Below are positions 34,206 to 42,885 of a DNA stretch of 64,000 nucleotides, piece after piece (position 1 is the first letter of the stretch; each line of letters begins with the position of its first letter). Origin of the DNA: Planctomycetota bacterium (GTDB lineage: Bacteria; Planctomycetota; UBA1135; UBA2386); contig JANQJF010000071.1 in NCBI GenBank assembly GCA_028281765.1, positions 1-64,000 of the forward strand, given 5' to 3'. The notes beneath the pieces are model-generated. The model searched no databases and was not told where the DNA came from. It was given only the letters and a program-made list of their open reading frames with translations. The position numbers and the translations under genes were made by a program.

Positions 34206-36644
34206 ATGGAGCCCAGTTCCCGCCACCCGTTCGTCGACTTCCTCGAGGACCGAGGATTGTTGCAAGTCACGCCGGACCAAGAGTTCGCGGCGGACACGGA
34301 CCTCGATTCGATCGTGGTCTCACTGGCCGAGCTCGGGGGGGACCGGGAAGAGCTCGAGGACGCACGCGACGAGTACATTCGCATTGCGACCGTGCTGACC
34401 GGCGGTCGTCCCGCGCCGAAGCCGGACGACGCGCGCATCGGTTGCGTCATCGGTTCGTACCGACTCGAAGCGAAGATCGGCAGCGGTGGACAGGGCTCGG
34501 TCTTCTTGGCCAAGCACGTCGAGCTCGGCAGCGACGTGGCGGTCAAGCTGCTGACCGATTGCACCAAGCGAGACGTCGCGCGCATGCGTCGCGAAGCGGG
34601 TGCACTCAGTCAGCTCAAGCATCCCAACGTCGTCGGCTTCTACGACTACGGTCAGTTCGAGACCGTGCAGTGGCTGGCGATGGAGTACGTCGACGGAGAG
34701 AGCGCGGGGCAACGCGTTTCGCGCGACGGGCCATTCGACGGCGAGCAGGTCGAGCGCATCCTCGACGACGTGCTGTCGGGCCTCGCCGCCGCGCACGGCA
34801 TCCACGAGAACTCGGTCCATCGCGACTTATCTTCGAACAACGTGCTGCTCGACCGGAGCGGTCGCGCACTGATCGCGGACTTCGGACTCGCGCGTGGCGT
34901 CGTCGGCAACGATCAGGTCACCCACAGCGTCGGCATGATCATGGGCACGCTTCCGTACATCGCGCCCGAAGTGTTCGACGGTCAACCTTCGACGCAGACG
35001 AGTGACCTGTGGTCGATCGGCGTGCTCGCGTTCGAGTTCTCGACCGGGAAGCCGCCGTTCCAAGGCGGGGCTCTCGAACTGATCAAGGCGGTCTGCGAAA
35101 CGGACCCGCCGTTCGAAACCCTGCCGAGCAAGAGTCTGCGGGTCCTCGCGGAAGCCTGCCTGCGCAAGGACCCGGAGGAACGCGTCGGGTCCGCGGCCGA
35201 AGCGCTCACGCTGCTCCGGCACGGGCGACCCCAGGCGGCCCCCACGAGCGTCGCGAGTCGCGTCGCCGGGACGCTGGTCGTCGCCGTGTTCGCGGCGTTC
35301 GTCTGGATGTTCGGGCCGTGGCACGAAACTGACGGCGCCGCGCCGCCAACTCCGACGACTCCGCCCGATCGAGGCGACGGACAGAGACCGAAGCCGGCCC
35401 CCGATCCGGAACGCGAGGCCGAACTCGCGCGACAGCGCCAGGCGCTCGAAGCCTGGAGCGAACTCGTCGCAAACGCACACCGCATGCTCGCGGCATTGCG
35501 TCCGCCGGATCAGGACGCGCTCCGGCAGCTGACGACCGACCTCTCGGCGACGACCCGGCCAGCGGACGGCGACGAAGCGCCAGAGGCCGACCTCGCGAAA
35601 CTCGACGCGCTCCTCCGCGCGCGCGCGAGCTGGCAGGCGATCGAAGGCAGCGGCGTCGATCGTGATTGGACGACCTGGCGACGGGCAATCGCCGACGCGT
35701 CCGGTCTCGGTTGCGTCGCCAGCGTGATGGAGGAATTCCGGCGCCTCGAGGCTCGCACGCTCGACGAGATGTTCCGCGCGTCGGGCACGGTGCGCGAAGC
35801 CACGGCCGTCGAATCCGAACTCCGCGCGACGGAAGCCGCCGCGCGCGCTCGTGGTCTCACGTTCGACGCGACGCTTCCCCTCGCGCAGGAAGCCGACGAC
35901 GCGCGACGGCTGACGGCCGTCCTCGCGATGCGCTTTCGCCCGTCAGAGCACCCGGAGTTGCCGACGCACGAACCGTATCTCCAGCGCGCGCAGCAGCACC
36001 TGACGACACTTCTGCCACCACCGTGGATCCCGTCCGGTTTCTCGTCTCCGACGCGGGAGTACCAAGCCGCCGGATCCGAGCGATCGCTCCCGCGCACGCT
36101 GGTCCACGACAAGTCCGGAATCCACCTCACGCTCGTCCCGATGGCCTCGGGCCACCTCTACGTGGGCACCACCGAAGTCACGGAGGCCGAGTTCTCCAAG
36201 GGCGGAGGCATGGCCGACTCGCAGCGAGCCGGATACCCCGTCACGGACGTCAGCTTCGACGCGGCGATCGCGTTCGCGCGCGCGAACGGCATGGACCTAC
36301 CCACGCTGCCCGAGTGGCGACGGGCGTGCCTCGGCTCCGATGCGAGTCGCGCCGAGTTCCACTGCCCGATTACGGACCTCGCCGAGTTCGCCGTTTTCGA
36401 TTCGGACGCCAAGCAGACCGTTCGGCGGCGCTCGCCCAACTCGCTCAACCTCTACGACATGCACGGCAACGTGCACGAGTGGGTCCAGCCAGAACCCGAC
36501 GAGAGTGCGGGCAACCAGCGTCGCTACGTCGGCGGCGCCTACAACAGCCCGGCCGACGACTGCTCGGTCGACGCGATGCACCGGCAGATGCGCGACTTCC
36601 GCGCGAAGACACTCGGATTCCGGGTGGTCGTCCGCGTCCCGTAG
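34206..36644 (+). CDS. Membrane Ser/Thr protein kinase with C-terminal FGE-sulfatase domain
   Basis: 812 residues. The N-terminal 75 residues are unassigned. The kinase (about 84-340) has the glycine loop IGSGGQGSVFLA, Lys114, Glu130, the catalytic loop HRDLSSNN (205-212) and DFG (225-227). The usual catalytic-loop lysine is Ser209, a position where tyrosine kinases have Ala. A membrane helix (VAGTLVVAVFAAFVWMFGPW) is near 350-370, then a helical linker. The last 180 residues are a formylglycine-generating-enzyme-like fold (VPMASGHLYVGTTEVTEAEF, NSLNLYDMHGNVHEWVQ, KTLGFRVVVR). The FGE part would lie outside the membrane and probably senses or binds rather than modifies sulfatases. Confidence 0.88.
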   Translation: MEPSSRHPFVDFLEDRGLLQVTPDQEFAADTDLDSIVVSLAELGGDREELEDARDEYIRIATVLTGGRPAPKPDDARIGCVIGSYRLEAKIGSGGQGSVFLAKHVELGSDVAVKLLTDCTKRDVARMRREAGALSQLKHPNVVGFYDYGQFETVQWLAMEYVDGESAGQRVSRDGPFDGEQVERILDDVLSGLAAAHGIHENSVHRDLSSNNVLLDRSGRALIADFGLARGVVGNDQVTHSVGMIMGTLPYIAPEVFDGQPSTQTSDLWSIGVLAFEFSTGKPPFQGGALELIKAVCETDPPFETLPSKSLRVLAEACLRKDPEERVGSAAEALTLLRHGRPQAAPTSVASRVAGTLVVAVFAAFVWMFGPWHETDGAAPPTPTTPPDRGDGQRPKPAPDPEREAELARQRQALEAWSELVANAHRMLAALRPPDQDALRQLTTDLSATTRPADGDEAPEADLAKLDALLRARASWQAIEGSGVDRDWTTWRRAIADASGLGCVASVMEEFRRLEARTLDEMFRASGTVREATAVESELRATEAAARARGLTFDATLPLAQEADDARRLTAVLAMRFRPSEHPELPTHEPYLQRAQQHLTTLLPPPWIPSGFSSPTREYQAAGSERSLPRTLVHDKSGIHLTLVPMASGHLYVGTTEVTEAEFSKGGGMADSQRAGYPVTDVSFDAAIAFARANGMDLPTLPEWRRACLGSDASRAEFHCPITDLAEFAVFDSDAKQTVRRRSPNSLNLYDMHGNVHEWVQPEPDESAGNQRRYVGGAYNSPADDCSVDAMHRQMRDFRAKTLGFRVVVRVP

Positions 36645-36650
36645 CCCGCC

Positions 36651-37112
36651 CTACGGCGTCCGCGCCGCCGGCCGTCGCGCACCCGGTAGACCCGGCCACC
36701 CACGCACTTCCAGCGACCGGAAGTTGAAGAACAGCGGCCGAAAGAACACGACGAGGGGGATCAGGTCGATCCCGTTTTCCATGACGACGTGCAGGAGGGT
36801 GCGTTCGGTCCGCAGGTAGAACCGCCACCGCAACGTCGAGTCGACCGAGCGGATGTCCCGCATCATCGTGCCCGCCTCGACCGGCTCCGATTCGTCCCAG
36901 GGGCGAAAGCCCATCAGCGCGAACCAGTGCCAGTGGTCGGCACGCAGCTCGAGCGAGTCGTCCTCGCGCGTCTCGGCCTCTTCGACACTGCCGAAGAACA
37001 CGCCGTTGTAGCGTGACTTCGCGTCGTCGCCCTTCTCACAGAAGTGGCGGTAGTGGAAGCACCCGGACAGGATCGACGCCACGAGCAGGAGGCACAGCAG
37101 TCTCGACTTCAC
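36651..37112 (-). CDS. Small lipoprotein, second of a pair
   Basis: 153 residues with the lipobox LSGC (LLCLLLVASILSGCFHYRHF). The body has one hydrophobic stretch (NGIDLIPLVVFFRPLFFNF) and a basic C-terminus. No family recognised. The start overlaps the stop of the upstream lipoprotein gene by four bases (ATGA), so the two are translated together and probably form a complex or act at the same envelope site. It converges on the kinase-FGE gene with only six bases between. Confidence 0.6.
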   Translation of the reverse strand: MKSRLLCLLLVASILSGCFHYRHFCEKGDDAKSRYNGVFFGSVEEAETREDDSLELRADHWHWFALMGFRPWDESEPVEAGTMMRDIRSVDSTLRWRFYLRTERTLLHVVMENGIDLIPLVVFFRPLFFNFRSLEVRGWPGLPGARRPAARTP

Positions 37113-37501
37113 CCACGCCTCCCGTCGATCGCGTGCACATCACCGCGCACCTCGACGGTGCGCGACGAGATGAACAGCGAGAACAGCGTGCTCGAGATGA
37201 CGTCGACCCAGTCGTAGTACTCCTCGATCTCGATGCGCGTGATGCCGTCGAAGTTCGGACCGAACTCCTCTTCCGCCAGGTCTTCCGCGAGCTCCGCGCC
37301 CGAGGGGCGGTTGAGCGGGACGAACCCGAACAGCGTGTAGAGCGCGCGCTTCCTCCCGGAGATCTCGCCGAGCTTTCGACTCTCACGCAGCAGCTCGATG
37401 CCGGGCGTCAGCTGACGATCGCCGTCGTAGCCGTGCTCGATCACGTGGCACGACGAGGCAATGACTCCCAAGAGGCAAAGTCCGGTGATTCTCCGCTTCA
37501 C
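37109..37501 (-). CDS. Small lipoprotein, first of a pair
   Basis: 130 residues with the lipobox ASSC (ITGLCLLGVIASSCHVIEHG). The rest is mixed (KRALYTLFGFVPLNRPSG; DWVDVISSTLFSLFISSRTV) and ends in a short strand (VEVRGDVHAIDGRRG), similar to the partner's LEVRGWPGLPGARR, so the pair may be distant paralogues. No known family. Confidence 0.6.
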   Translation of the reverse strand: MKRRITGLCLLGVIASSCHVIEHGYDGDRQLTPGIELLRESRKLGEISGRKRALYTLFGFVPLNRPSGAELAEDLAEEEFGPNFDGITRIEIEEYYDWVDVISSTLFSLFISSRTVEVRGDVHAIDGRRG

Positions 37502-37540
37502 GGGCGCGAGGCTAGTGGCCCCGCCGCACCTCGTCGAGGG

Positions 37541-39418
37541 TCACTTGTCGCTCGTCGCCAGGATCCGCTCGACGGCCGCGAGGACGGTCTCCCGCGGCAG
37601 CGCGAGGGTCTCGACACGGCCGGCCCGCGCGATGTTGATCCCCACGGCCTTGCCGTCGAGGTCGACGATCGGACCGCCGCACTGGGACGGCAGGAGCACC
37701 GTGTCGTGCTGGATCACCGTGCCGAATCCCGCACGGACTTCGCTCAGTTCGCCCCAGACGCGCTCCTGGCGAGACGCCTCGGTCTGGAATCCGAGCTTCG
37801 CGGTGACGTCGAACTCCTCTTCGCCGCGGCGCACGCGAATCTTGATCTCGGTGCCGGCCGGGTGGGCGCGCAGCGCCGGCCGCAGGTCGTTGGCCTTCTC
37901 GAGCTTGGTGCCATTGATCGCGAGGAGGACGTCATCGGCCTCGAGGCCGGCGCGAGACGCGGCCGAGTCGTCGACCACTTCGTCGAGACGCGGCGGCGCC
38001 GACGATCGATCGATCCGCACTCCCAGGTAGCCGCGTGCGTGGGAGTACGGCGCGGAGCTGACGATGCCGACCGAAACCGGCAGGCCGTCGCCGTCGGGAC
38101 TCGCGAGCCAGGCCCCACGCGACGGAACGGAATCGGCCCACTCGATCGGCGCCAGATCCTTCGCGCCGACGCGCAGCAGCGCGAGGTCGTTGTCTTCATC
38201 GGAACCGACCCAGGTCGCGGCGACGTTACGCCCATCGATGTGGCAGAGAAGCCCCGTCTCTTCGAGTTCACTCGCCTTCGTGAGGACGAGGCCGTCCGCG
38301 CGCACGACGGTACCGAGGAGCACGCGATCGCCTTCGAGCATGATCGGAACCGTGCTCGCGTTCACTCGATCGACGACGCCACGAAACGCGCTGACCACGG
38401 CATCGTTCGCACGCATCTGTCGCAGGCGGCGCAGCTCGCGGTCGTTGCGCTCCATGACCGGTAAACCCGGGCGCAGCTCGACCGTGACTGTGACGTCCTT
38501 GCCATCGCGTCGGATCTCGAGTTCGACCGCGTCTTCGGCCTCCTTGATCAGGCGGGCCATCTCGCGCCGATGCTTCACGTCGGTGCCGTTGACGCTGAGG
38601 ATGATGTCCCCGGCCTGGACACCGTCGCGCTCGGCCGGCTTACCCGGCAGGACCTCGCGCACCTTGACGGCGCCCCTGTGCTTGCGGTCGTAGCGCGCAC
38701 CAAAGCGCACCGAACGCCCGCGCCTGTCCATGCTGCCGATGACCTCGCCCTTGTCGAGGGACTCCCACTCGCGGTGGAACGCGTCGATCGGCACGTGCAT
38801 GTTCTGCGCGAGGTTGTCGGCGATGCGGCTGTTGATGCCGATGACGTTGCCCTGCATGTCGAAGATCGGCCCGCCCGAGTCGCCGCCCTGCATCGTGCAG
38901 TCGGAGACGAGCCACCCGTTGCCTTCGGGGATGTGAAGGACACGGCCGAGTCGCGCCGGCGCCGAGCGTCCGATCTTCGCGCCGCTCGGATGCCCGAGCT
39001 GCAGACACCACTCGCCCTTCCGCAGCGACGTCGTCGTGCCCATCGGAACCGTCGGGAATTCGCCCTTCGACAGGATCTTGATCAGACCGGTGTCCGTGCC
39101 GTGATTCGCGCCGAGCGTCTCGCCCTCGATGACGCGACCGTCGTGCAGGGTCATCTCGATCTTCTGCCCGGCCGACACCGAAACGTGACCCGCGGTCAGC
39201 ACGTAGCCGTTCGGAATGACGACGCCACTCGCGCCCGGCAGCGAGACCGTCGCCGGCAGCACGCGCTCGATCAACTCCTGCACGTAGCCCTGCATCTCGC
39301 GGAGCTCGACGCGATTCGCCGGCTCCCCACCGGCGAGGATTTCGGTGAGTCGCGCTTCTTGAGTCGAGGCGGGGGCGGCCGCGACCAGAACGGTGAGGGC
39401 GAGTCCGATCTGTCTCAT
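37541..39418 (-). CDS. Trypsin-like protease with PDZ domains and a degenerate second protease half
   Basis: 625 residues with a signal peptide ending APASTQ. First half: a DegP-like chymotrypsin fold with His78 (LTAGHV), Asp109 (GTDTGL) and Ser181 (MQGGDSGGP), then a PDZ domain (VREVLPGKPAERDGVQAGDI then ILSVNG). Second half: a protease-like fold in which the His region reads LVLTKASEL, the Asp is kept (EDNDLALL), a PDZ is inserted (DDSAASRAGLEADDVLLAIN), and the Ser site is PSQCGGP with Cys for Ser. The second half should be inactive and may bind substrate or regulate. Periplasmic quality control is the likely role. Confidence 0.87.
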   Translation of the reverse strand: MRQIGLALTVLVAAAPASTQEARLTEILAGGEPANRVELREMQGYVQELIERVLPATVSLPGASGVVIPNGYVLTAGHVSVSAGQKIEMTLHDGRVIEGETLGANHGTDTGLIKILSKGEFPTVPMGTTTSLRKGEWCLQLGHPSGAKIGRSAPARLGRVLHIPEGNGWLVSDCTMQGGDSGGPIFDMQGNVIGINSRIADNLAQNMHVPIDAFHREWESLDKGEVIGSMDRRGRSVRFGARYDRKHRGAVKVREVLPGKPAERDGVQAGDIILSVNGTDVKHRREMARLIKEAEDAVELEIRRDGKDVTVTVELRPGLPVMERNDRELRRLRQMRANDAVVSAFRGVVDRVNASTVPIMLEGDRVLLGTVVRADGLVLTKASELEETGLLCHIDGRNVAATWVGSDEDNDLALLRVGAKDLAPIEWADSVPSRGAWLASPDGDGLPVSVGIVSSAPYSHARGYLGVRIDRSSAPPRLDEVVDDSAASRAGLEADDVLLAINGTKLEKANDLRPALRAHPAGTEIKIRVRRGEEEFDVTAKLGFQTEASRQERVWGELSEVRAGFGTVIQHDTVLLPSQCGGPIVDLDGKAVGINIARAGRVETLALPRETVLAAVERILATSDK

Positions 39419-39543
39419 GGCCGCGAAGCATAGCGAGCCCGTCTACACCCGCGCGTCGCGTGAGCACCCCACCGGAAGAACGACAGGGTTGTTACTTCTC
39501 TGCGGCGCCCCTCACACGGAACGCCGCAGCAGCCACTCGAACG

Positions 39544-42500
39544 CTACCGAAGCGTTACCCGAATCGTGCGTGCCGGCTTCAGATCACGGACCTGCAGCGT
39601 CTTCTCGGCGCGGAGTCCCGTCGTCGTTTCCGCGACGAACTTCCACGTGCCGAGCGGGATCTGAATCCGTCGCTCGTACGGACGGGGCAGCACGACCGCA
39701 CGTTCTTCGGTCAGGCTCCAGTACGCGCTGCCATCTCGCGGATCGATGACCTTCACCGTCAAGGAGCCGAGGTCACGGTCGTTCGGTAGCTCCATGAGGA
39801 AGTGGTGCATCGCCGCCGCGAGCAGCTTGACCTCGACGGCCGTCTCGACGCCGGACGTGACCTCGAACTCGTGACGAACCGTTCCGGCACCCTTGCCGCG
39901 AACCGTCAGCGAGTACTTGCCGGGCGACAGGTTGCTCCAGAACACTTCGTTGCCGAGCCCGACGTCTTCCGACACGTTCTGATACGAACCGGTCGGCGCC
40001 GCGCGGACGGTGGCCTCGATCGATCGCGTCGAGTCGTCGCGCAGTAAACGAACGCGTGCCGAACCCGCCGGCTCGGTCACGAGAGGATCCAGGTGTCGCT
40101 CTTCGCTCTCCGCGAGATCGAACCAATCGCCAATCGCGATCGCGATGTCACCGACGAGCGCGATCGGGCGGTACCGTCCAGGAGCGAGACGCTTGAACGT
40201 GAACTCGAGACCATCCTTCTGTGGCCCCATGCGCCAGAATCCCTTGTCGCTCTTGAGGATCATGCCCGGCGTCGCCTTCGGCGGCACGCGGCCACCCGCG
40301 TCGTCCAGGCGCACCTTGACGATCCCGTTCTCCTTCGACTTCACGACGTCGAAACTCGCGCGGAGATGCACGTCGCCACGATCCGGCCAGACGTTGCCCT
40401 TCTCGAGCGGATCCGCGTCTTTCGGCTTGTTCCACAGCTGCACGGACATCGTGTGCTGGACGTCCTCGACGTTGTAGAACGTGAAGCGTCCGTCCTTGTT
40501 CGCGTGCAGCACTTCCTGCTTGCCCGACTCGGTCTGCGTCAGGTTGACGAACACGTTGCCCATCGGCGAACCGTCGAGGTACGTGATGTAGCCCTGGATC
40601 ACGTGTCCCGGTTCGATCACCGGATCCCAGTCGATCGTCTCACCCGGCTTCGCATCGAGCAAAAGACGCGCGCGCATGATCGACTCCTGCCACTTGCGAC
40701 GCCCCCCGCGCGTCGCGTACGCGATCGTCGGACCGCCGCTGTGTTCGCGGAGTACGTATCGACCGTAGTCGTCCGCGATCGAGAACGGATGACCGATCGC
40801 CGTATCGAAGTCGAACTGACCCGCCTGCTGGAAGCTCTCGCGAATGCGCTCCGGGAACGCGCGCACGATCGCACCCGCGATCGGTTCGCCCTCTTCGTCG
40901 CGCACCGTGCCACGCAGAGTTACCGGCGCCTCGAGTCGAATGTCGAGCTCCGCCGGCGTCTCGACGACCAGGGTCTGCTCGCCATACCACACGGGGAAGC
41001 CCTTGCCGTACGCGGCGACCGGATGGTCCCCGGGCTTCACGCCGCGGAAGCGGTAAAATCCCTCGGCGTCCGTGCGCGTCGTCAGCGGCGTCCAGCTCTC
41101 CTTGACGCCGCCACCCGTACGCATCTCGAAGTGCCCCGGCGCGCGCCCGACGGCGACGAGTGCGCCGACAACGGGATCTCCGTCCGGTCCGAGCACGCGA
41201 CCCGACAGGACCGCCCCACGACCAGAGACGACGAGCCGAAGCTCGGTCGGCGACACTTCCTCGAGATCGACGAGCTGAGACGGCGCGAAGTGCTCGGCCA
41301 GCGCGCCGAGCGAGCACGACGGCTTCACGCCACGCACGGAGAAGCGACCGTCCTTCGCGCTCCGTGCGACGACGCGCCCGCCGATCCAATTCGTCCAGCC
41401 GTTCGTCAGCCAGATGCCGGCGTCGGCGATCGACTGCCCGTTGCTGTCGACGACGATGCCATCCACGTCGACGCCCTCGTCGAGCGTCACGTCGATCTCG
41501 GCCTGCTCGGCGGCCACGACCTCCGCCTTGCCTCGCGCACCGCGATCCGTGCGCGCCGAGTAGTGACCCGGCGCGAGTCCTCGGAACAGGGCCCGGCCAT
41601 CCTCGTCGGTGACCGAACGGCCCACGGGAATCCGCGGTGCGCCTTCGGTCGAAGTGATCAGATCGACGCCGACGTCGGGCGCACGCTCGTCGTCCGACCA
41701 CGAGACGACGACGACCAGAGACCCGGTCGAAGGGTCGTCGACCACGGGCGCGCCGGACGGTTTCGCCTGCACGTCCGTTCGTGAGACCGTGTCGGCTTCG
41801 GCGGCCGTGGTCGACGGTTGCGTATCGTGTTCGATCGCATCGAGCGACGCCGTCACGGGCGCGGGGGCAGCGCCTGGTGGTGGAGATTCGGAGTCGGGTC
41901 CACTCAGGAGGGCCGACACCCCCCAGACACCGAGGCCGACGAGGAGAACTGCAGCGAGGATGACGACGCGTCGCACGATCTCGATTCCTCCGAACACAGA
42001 GAATGTGGAACTCCCTCCCGCGATGGCGCCGGCAGCCGCAGCGAGTTCGCCCGGACCGACGGCGATCGCGAGGAGCGCCGCTTGCCAGCTGCGCCCTTCC
42101 CCATCGAAGTCCGCGGACAACTTGCCGCGCAACTCGACGAGCGCACGGCTCAACCGGGTCTTGACGGTCTTGACCGGCACGTCGAAACGCGCCGCGATCT
42201 CGCGCGGCGGCAGGTTCTCGAAGTAGCGCAGATAGACGGTCTCGCGATACGGCTCACGCAACGTACGCAGCGCGCGCGCCAGACTCTCGTGCGCTTCGAG
42301 CTTTTCGACGATCGAGTCGGTCGGCGGCGCGGGATCGGGTTGCGGCAGCGACGACTTGTGAACGTGCGTCGTCGCGTTGCGCCGAAACCTATCGATGACG
42401 CGTCGCCGCAGCGTCGTGACGAGCCAGGATCGCGACAGCACGCGCGGCGGCTTCTCGACCGCGGTCAAGAACACCGACTGGACGACATCGTCGCAGTCGG

Positions 42501-42585
42501 CCTCGTGCGCGAGCAGAGTGCGCGCAACCCGGCGCAAGGCCGCCGAGTGATCGGGCCAATCGGGGAGGTGGACGGTGGGGTCCAT
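39544..42585 (-). CDS. ECF sigma factor fused to a membrane helix and extracytoplasmic Ig-like repeats
   Basis: 1013 residues. Residues 20-70 are sigma region 2 (EADCDDVVQSVFLTAVEKPP and RSWLVTTLRRRVIDRFRR). Residues 100-155 are region 4 (LRTLREPYRETVYLRYFENL, PPREIAARFDVPVKTVKTRL). One membrane helix spans about 205-228. The remaining 780 residues would be outside the cytoplasm and contain several carboxypeptidase-regulatory-like (CarboxypepD_reg/CNA-B-like) domains, each with DGRxxFRGLxPGxY-type strands. This joins promoter recognition and an external module in one chain. Release by proteolysis would be needed to reach promoters freely. No separate anti-sigma gene lies next to it. Confidence 0.88.
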   Translation of the reverse strand: MDPTVHLPDWPDHSAALRRVARTLLAHEADCDDVVQSVFLTAVEKPPRVLSRSWLVTTLRRRVIDRFRRNATTHVHKSSLPQPDPAPPTDSIVEKLEAHESLARALRTLREPYRETVYLRYFENLPPREIAARFDVPVKTVKTRLSRALVELRGKLSADFDGEGRSWQAALLAIAVGPGELAAAAGAIAGGSSTFSVFGGIEIVRRVVILAAVLLVGLGVWGVSALLSGPDSESPPPGAAPAPVTASLDAIEHDTQPSTTAAEADTVSRTDVQAKPSGAPVVDDPSTGSLVVVVSWSDDERAPDVGVDLITSTEGAPRIPVGRSVTDEDGRALFRGLAPGHYSARTDRGARGKAEVVAAEQAEIDVTLDEGVDVDGIVVDSNGQSIADAGIWLTNGWTNWIGGRVVARSAKDGRFSVRGVKPSCSLGALAEHFAPSQLVDLEEVSPTELRLVVSGRGAVLSGRVLGPDGDPVVGALVAVGRAPGHFEMRTGGGVKESWTPLTTRTDAEGFYRFRGVKPGDHPVAAYGKGFPVWYGEQTLVVETPAELDIRLEAPVTLRGTVRDEEGEPIAGAIVRAFPERIRESFQQAGQFDFDTAIGHPFSIADDYGRYVLREHSGGPTIAYATRGGRRKWQESIMRARLLLDAKPGETIDWDPVIEPGHVIQGYITYLDGSPMGNVFVNLTQTESGKQEVLHANKDGRFTFYNVEDVQHTMSVQLWNKPKDADPLEKGNVWPDRGDVHLRASFDVVKSKENGIVKVRLDDAGGRVPPKATPGMILKSDKGFWRMGPQKDGLEFTFKRLAPGRYRPIALVGDIAIAIGDWFDLAESEERHLDPLVTEPAGSARVRLLRDDSTRSIEATVRAAPTGSYQNVSEDVGLGNEVFWSNLSPGKYSLTVRGKGAGTVRHEFEVTSGVETAVEVKLLAAAMHHFLMELPNDRDLGSLTVKVIDPRDGSAYWSLTEERAVVLPRPYERRIQIPLGTWKFVAETTTGLRAEKTLQVRDLKPARTIRVTLR

Positions 42586-42885
42586 TCGGAGGGAGGAGAC
42601 GCTCGGGGGAGCAAATCGACCTCGGGATTTTATCCGGTCGTGCGGCGGGCCGTGCGTGTCGGGAGCAGGGGCACGGGCATGGGAACGGGCACGGACGGGT
42701 CAGGGGTCACCACCGCGCAGGCGCAGGCGCAAGCGCACGCGCAGCACGGGAGTCGTGCGGCGCACCGACATGGTCACCAAATAGCACCGTGTCGCGTGGT
42801 GTGCCTGCGCGGTGGTGACCCGTGGCCCATGGCCCCTTGACCCGTGCTTCGCGCCCGTAGCCCGAGGACCCTACCGACGCACCCC
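42586..42885. other. 300-bp intergenic region mostly made of repeat copy 2
   Basis: It separates the sigma-fusion gene from the polysaccharide locus. It has an 18-bp perfect inverted repeat and G-rich runs (see the repeat entry). ORFs called in it are shadows with no start signal. Confidence 0.5.
42661..42840. repeat. Dispersed intergenic repeat, copy 2, with 18-bp inverted repeat
   Basis: GGTCACCACCGCGCAGGC (42705-42722) and GCCTGCGCGGTGGTGACC (42803-42820) are a perfect inverted repeat about 80 bases apart. Inside are GCGCAN hexamers (GCGCAGGCGCAAGCGCACGC). The left flank is G-rich (CAGGGGCACGGGCATGGGAA). Flanks match copy 1 (26.1 kb) and copy 3 (50.8 kb). It has the look of a REP/MITE-like element and lies 2.4 kb from the RAYT-like gene. 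Confidence 0.6.
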
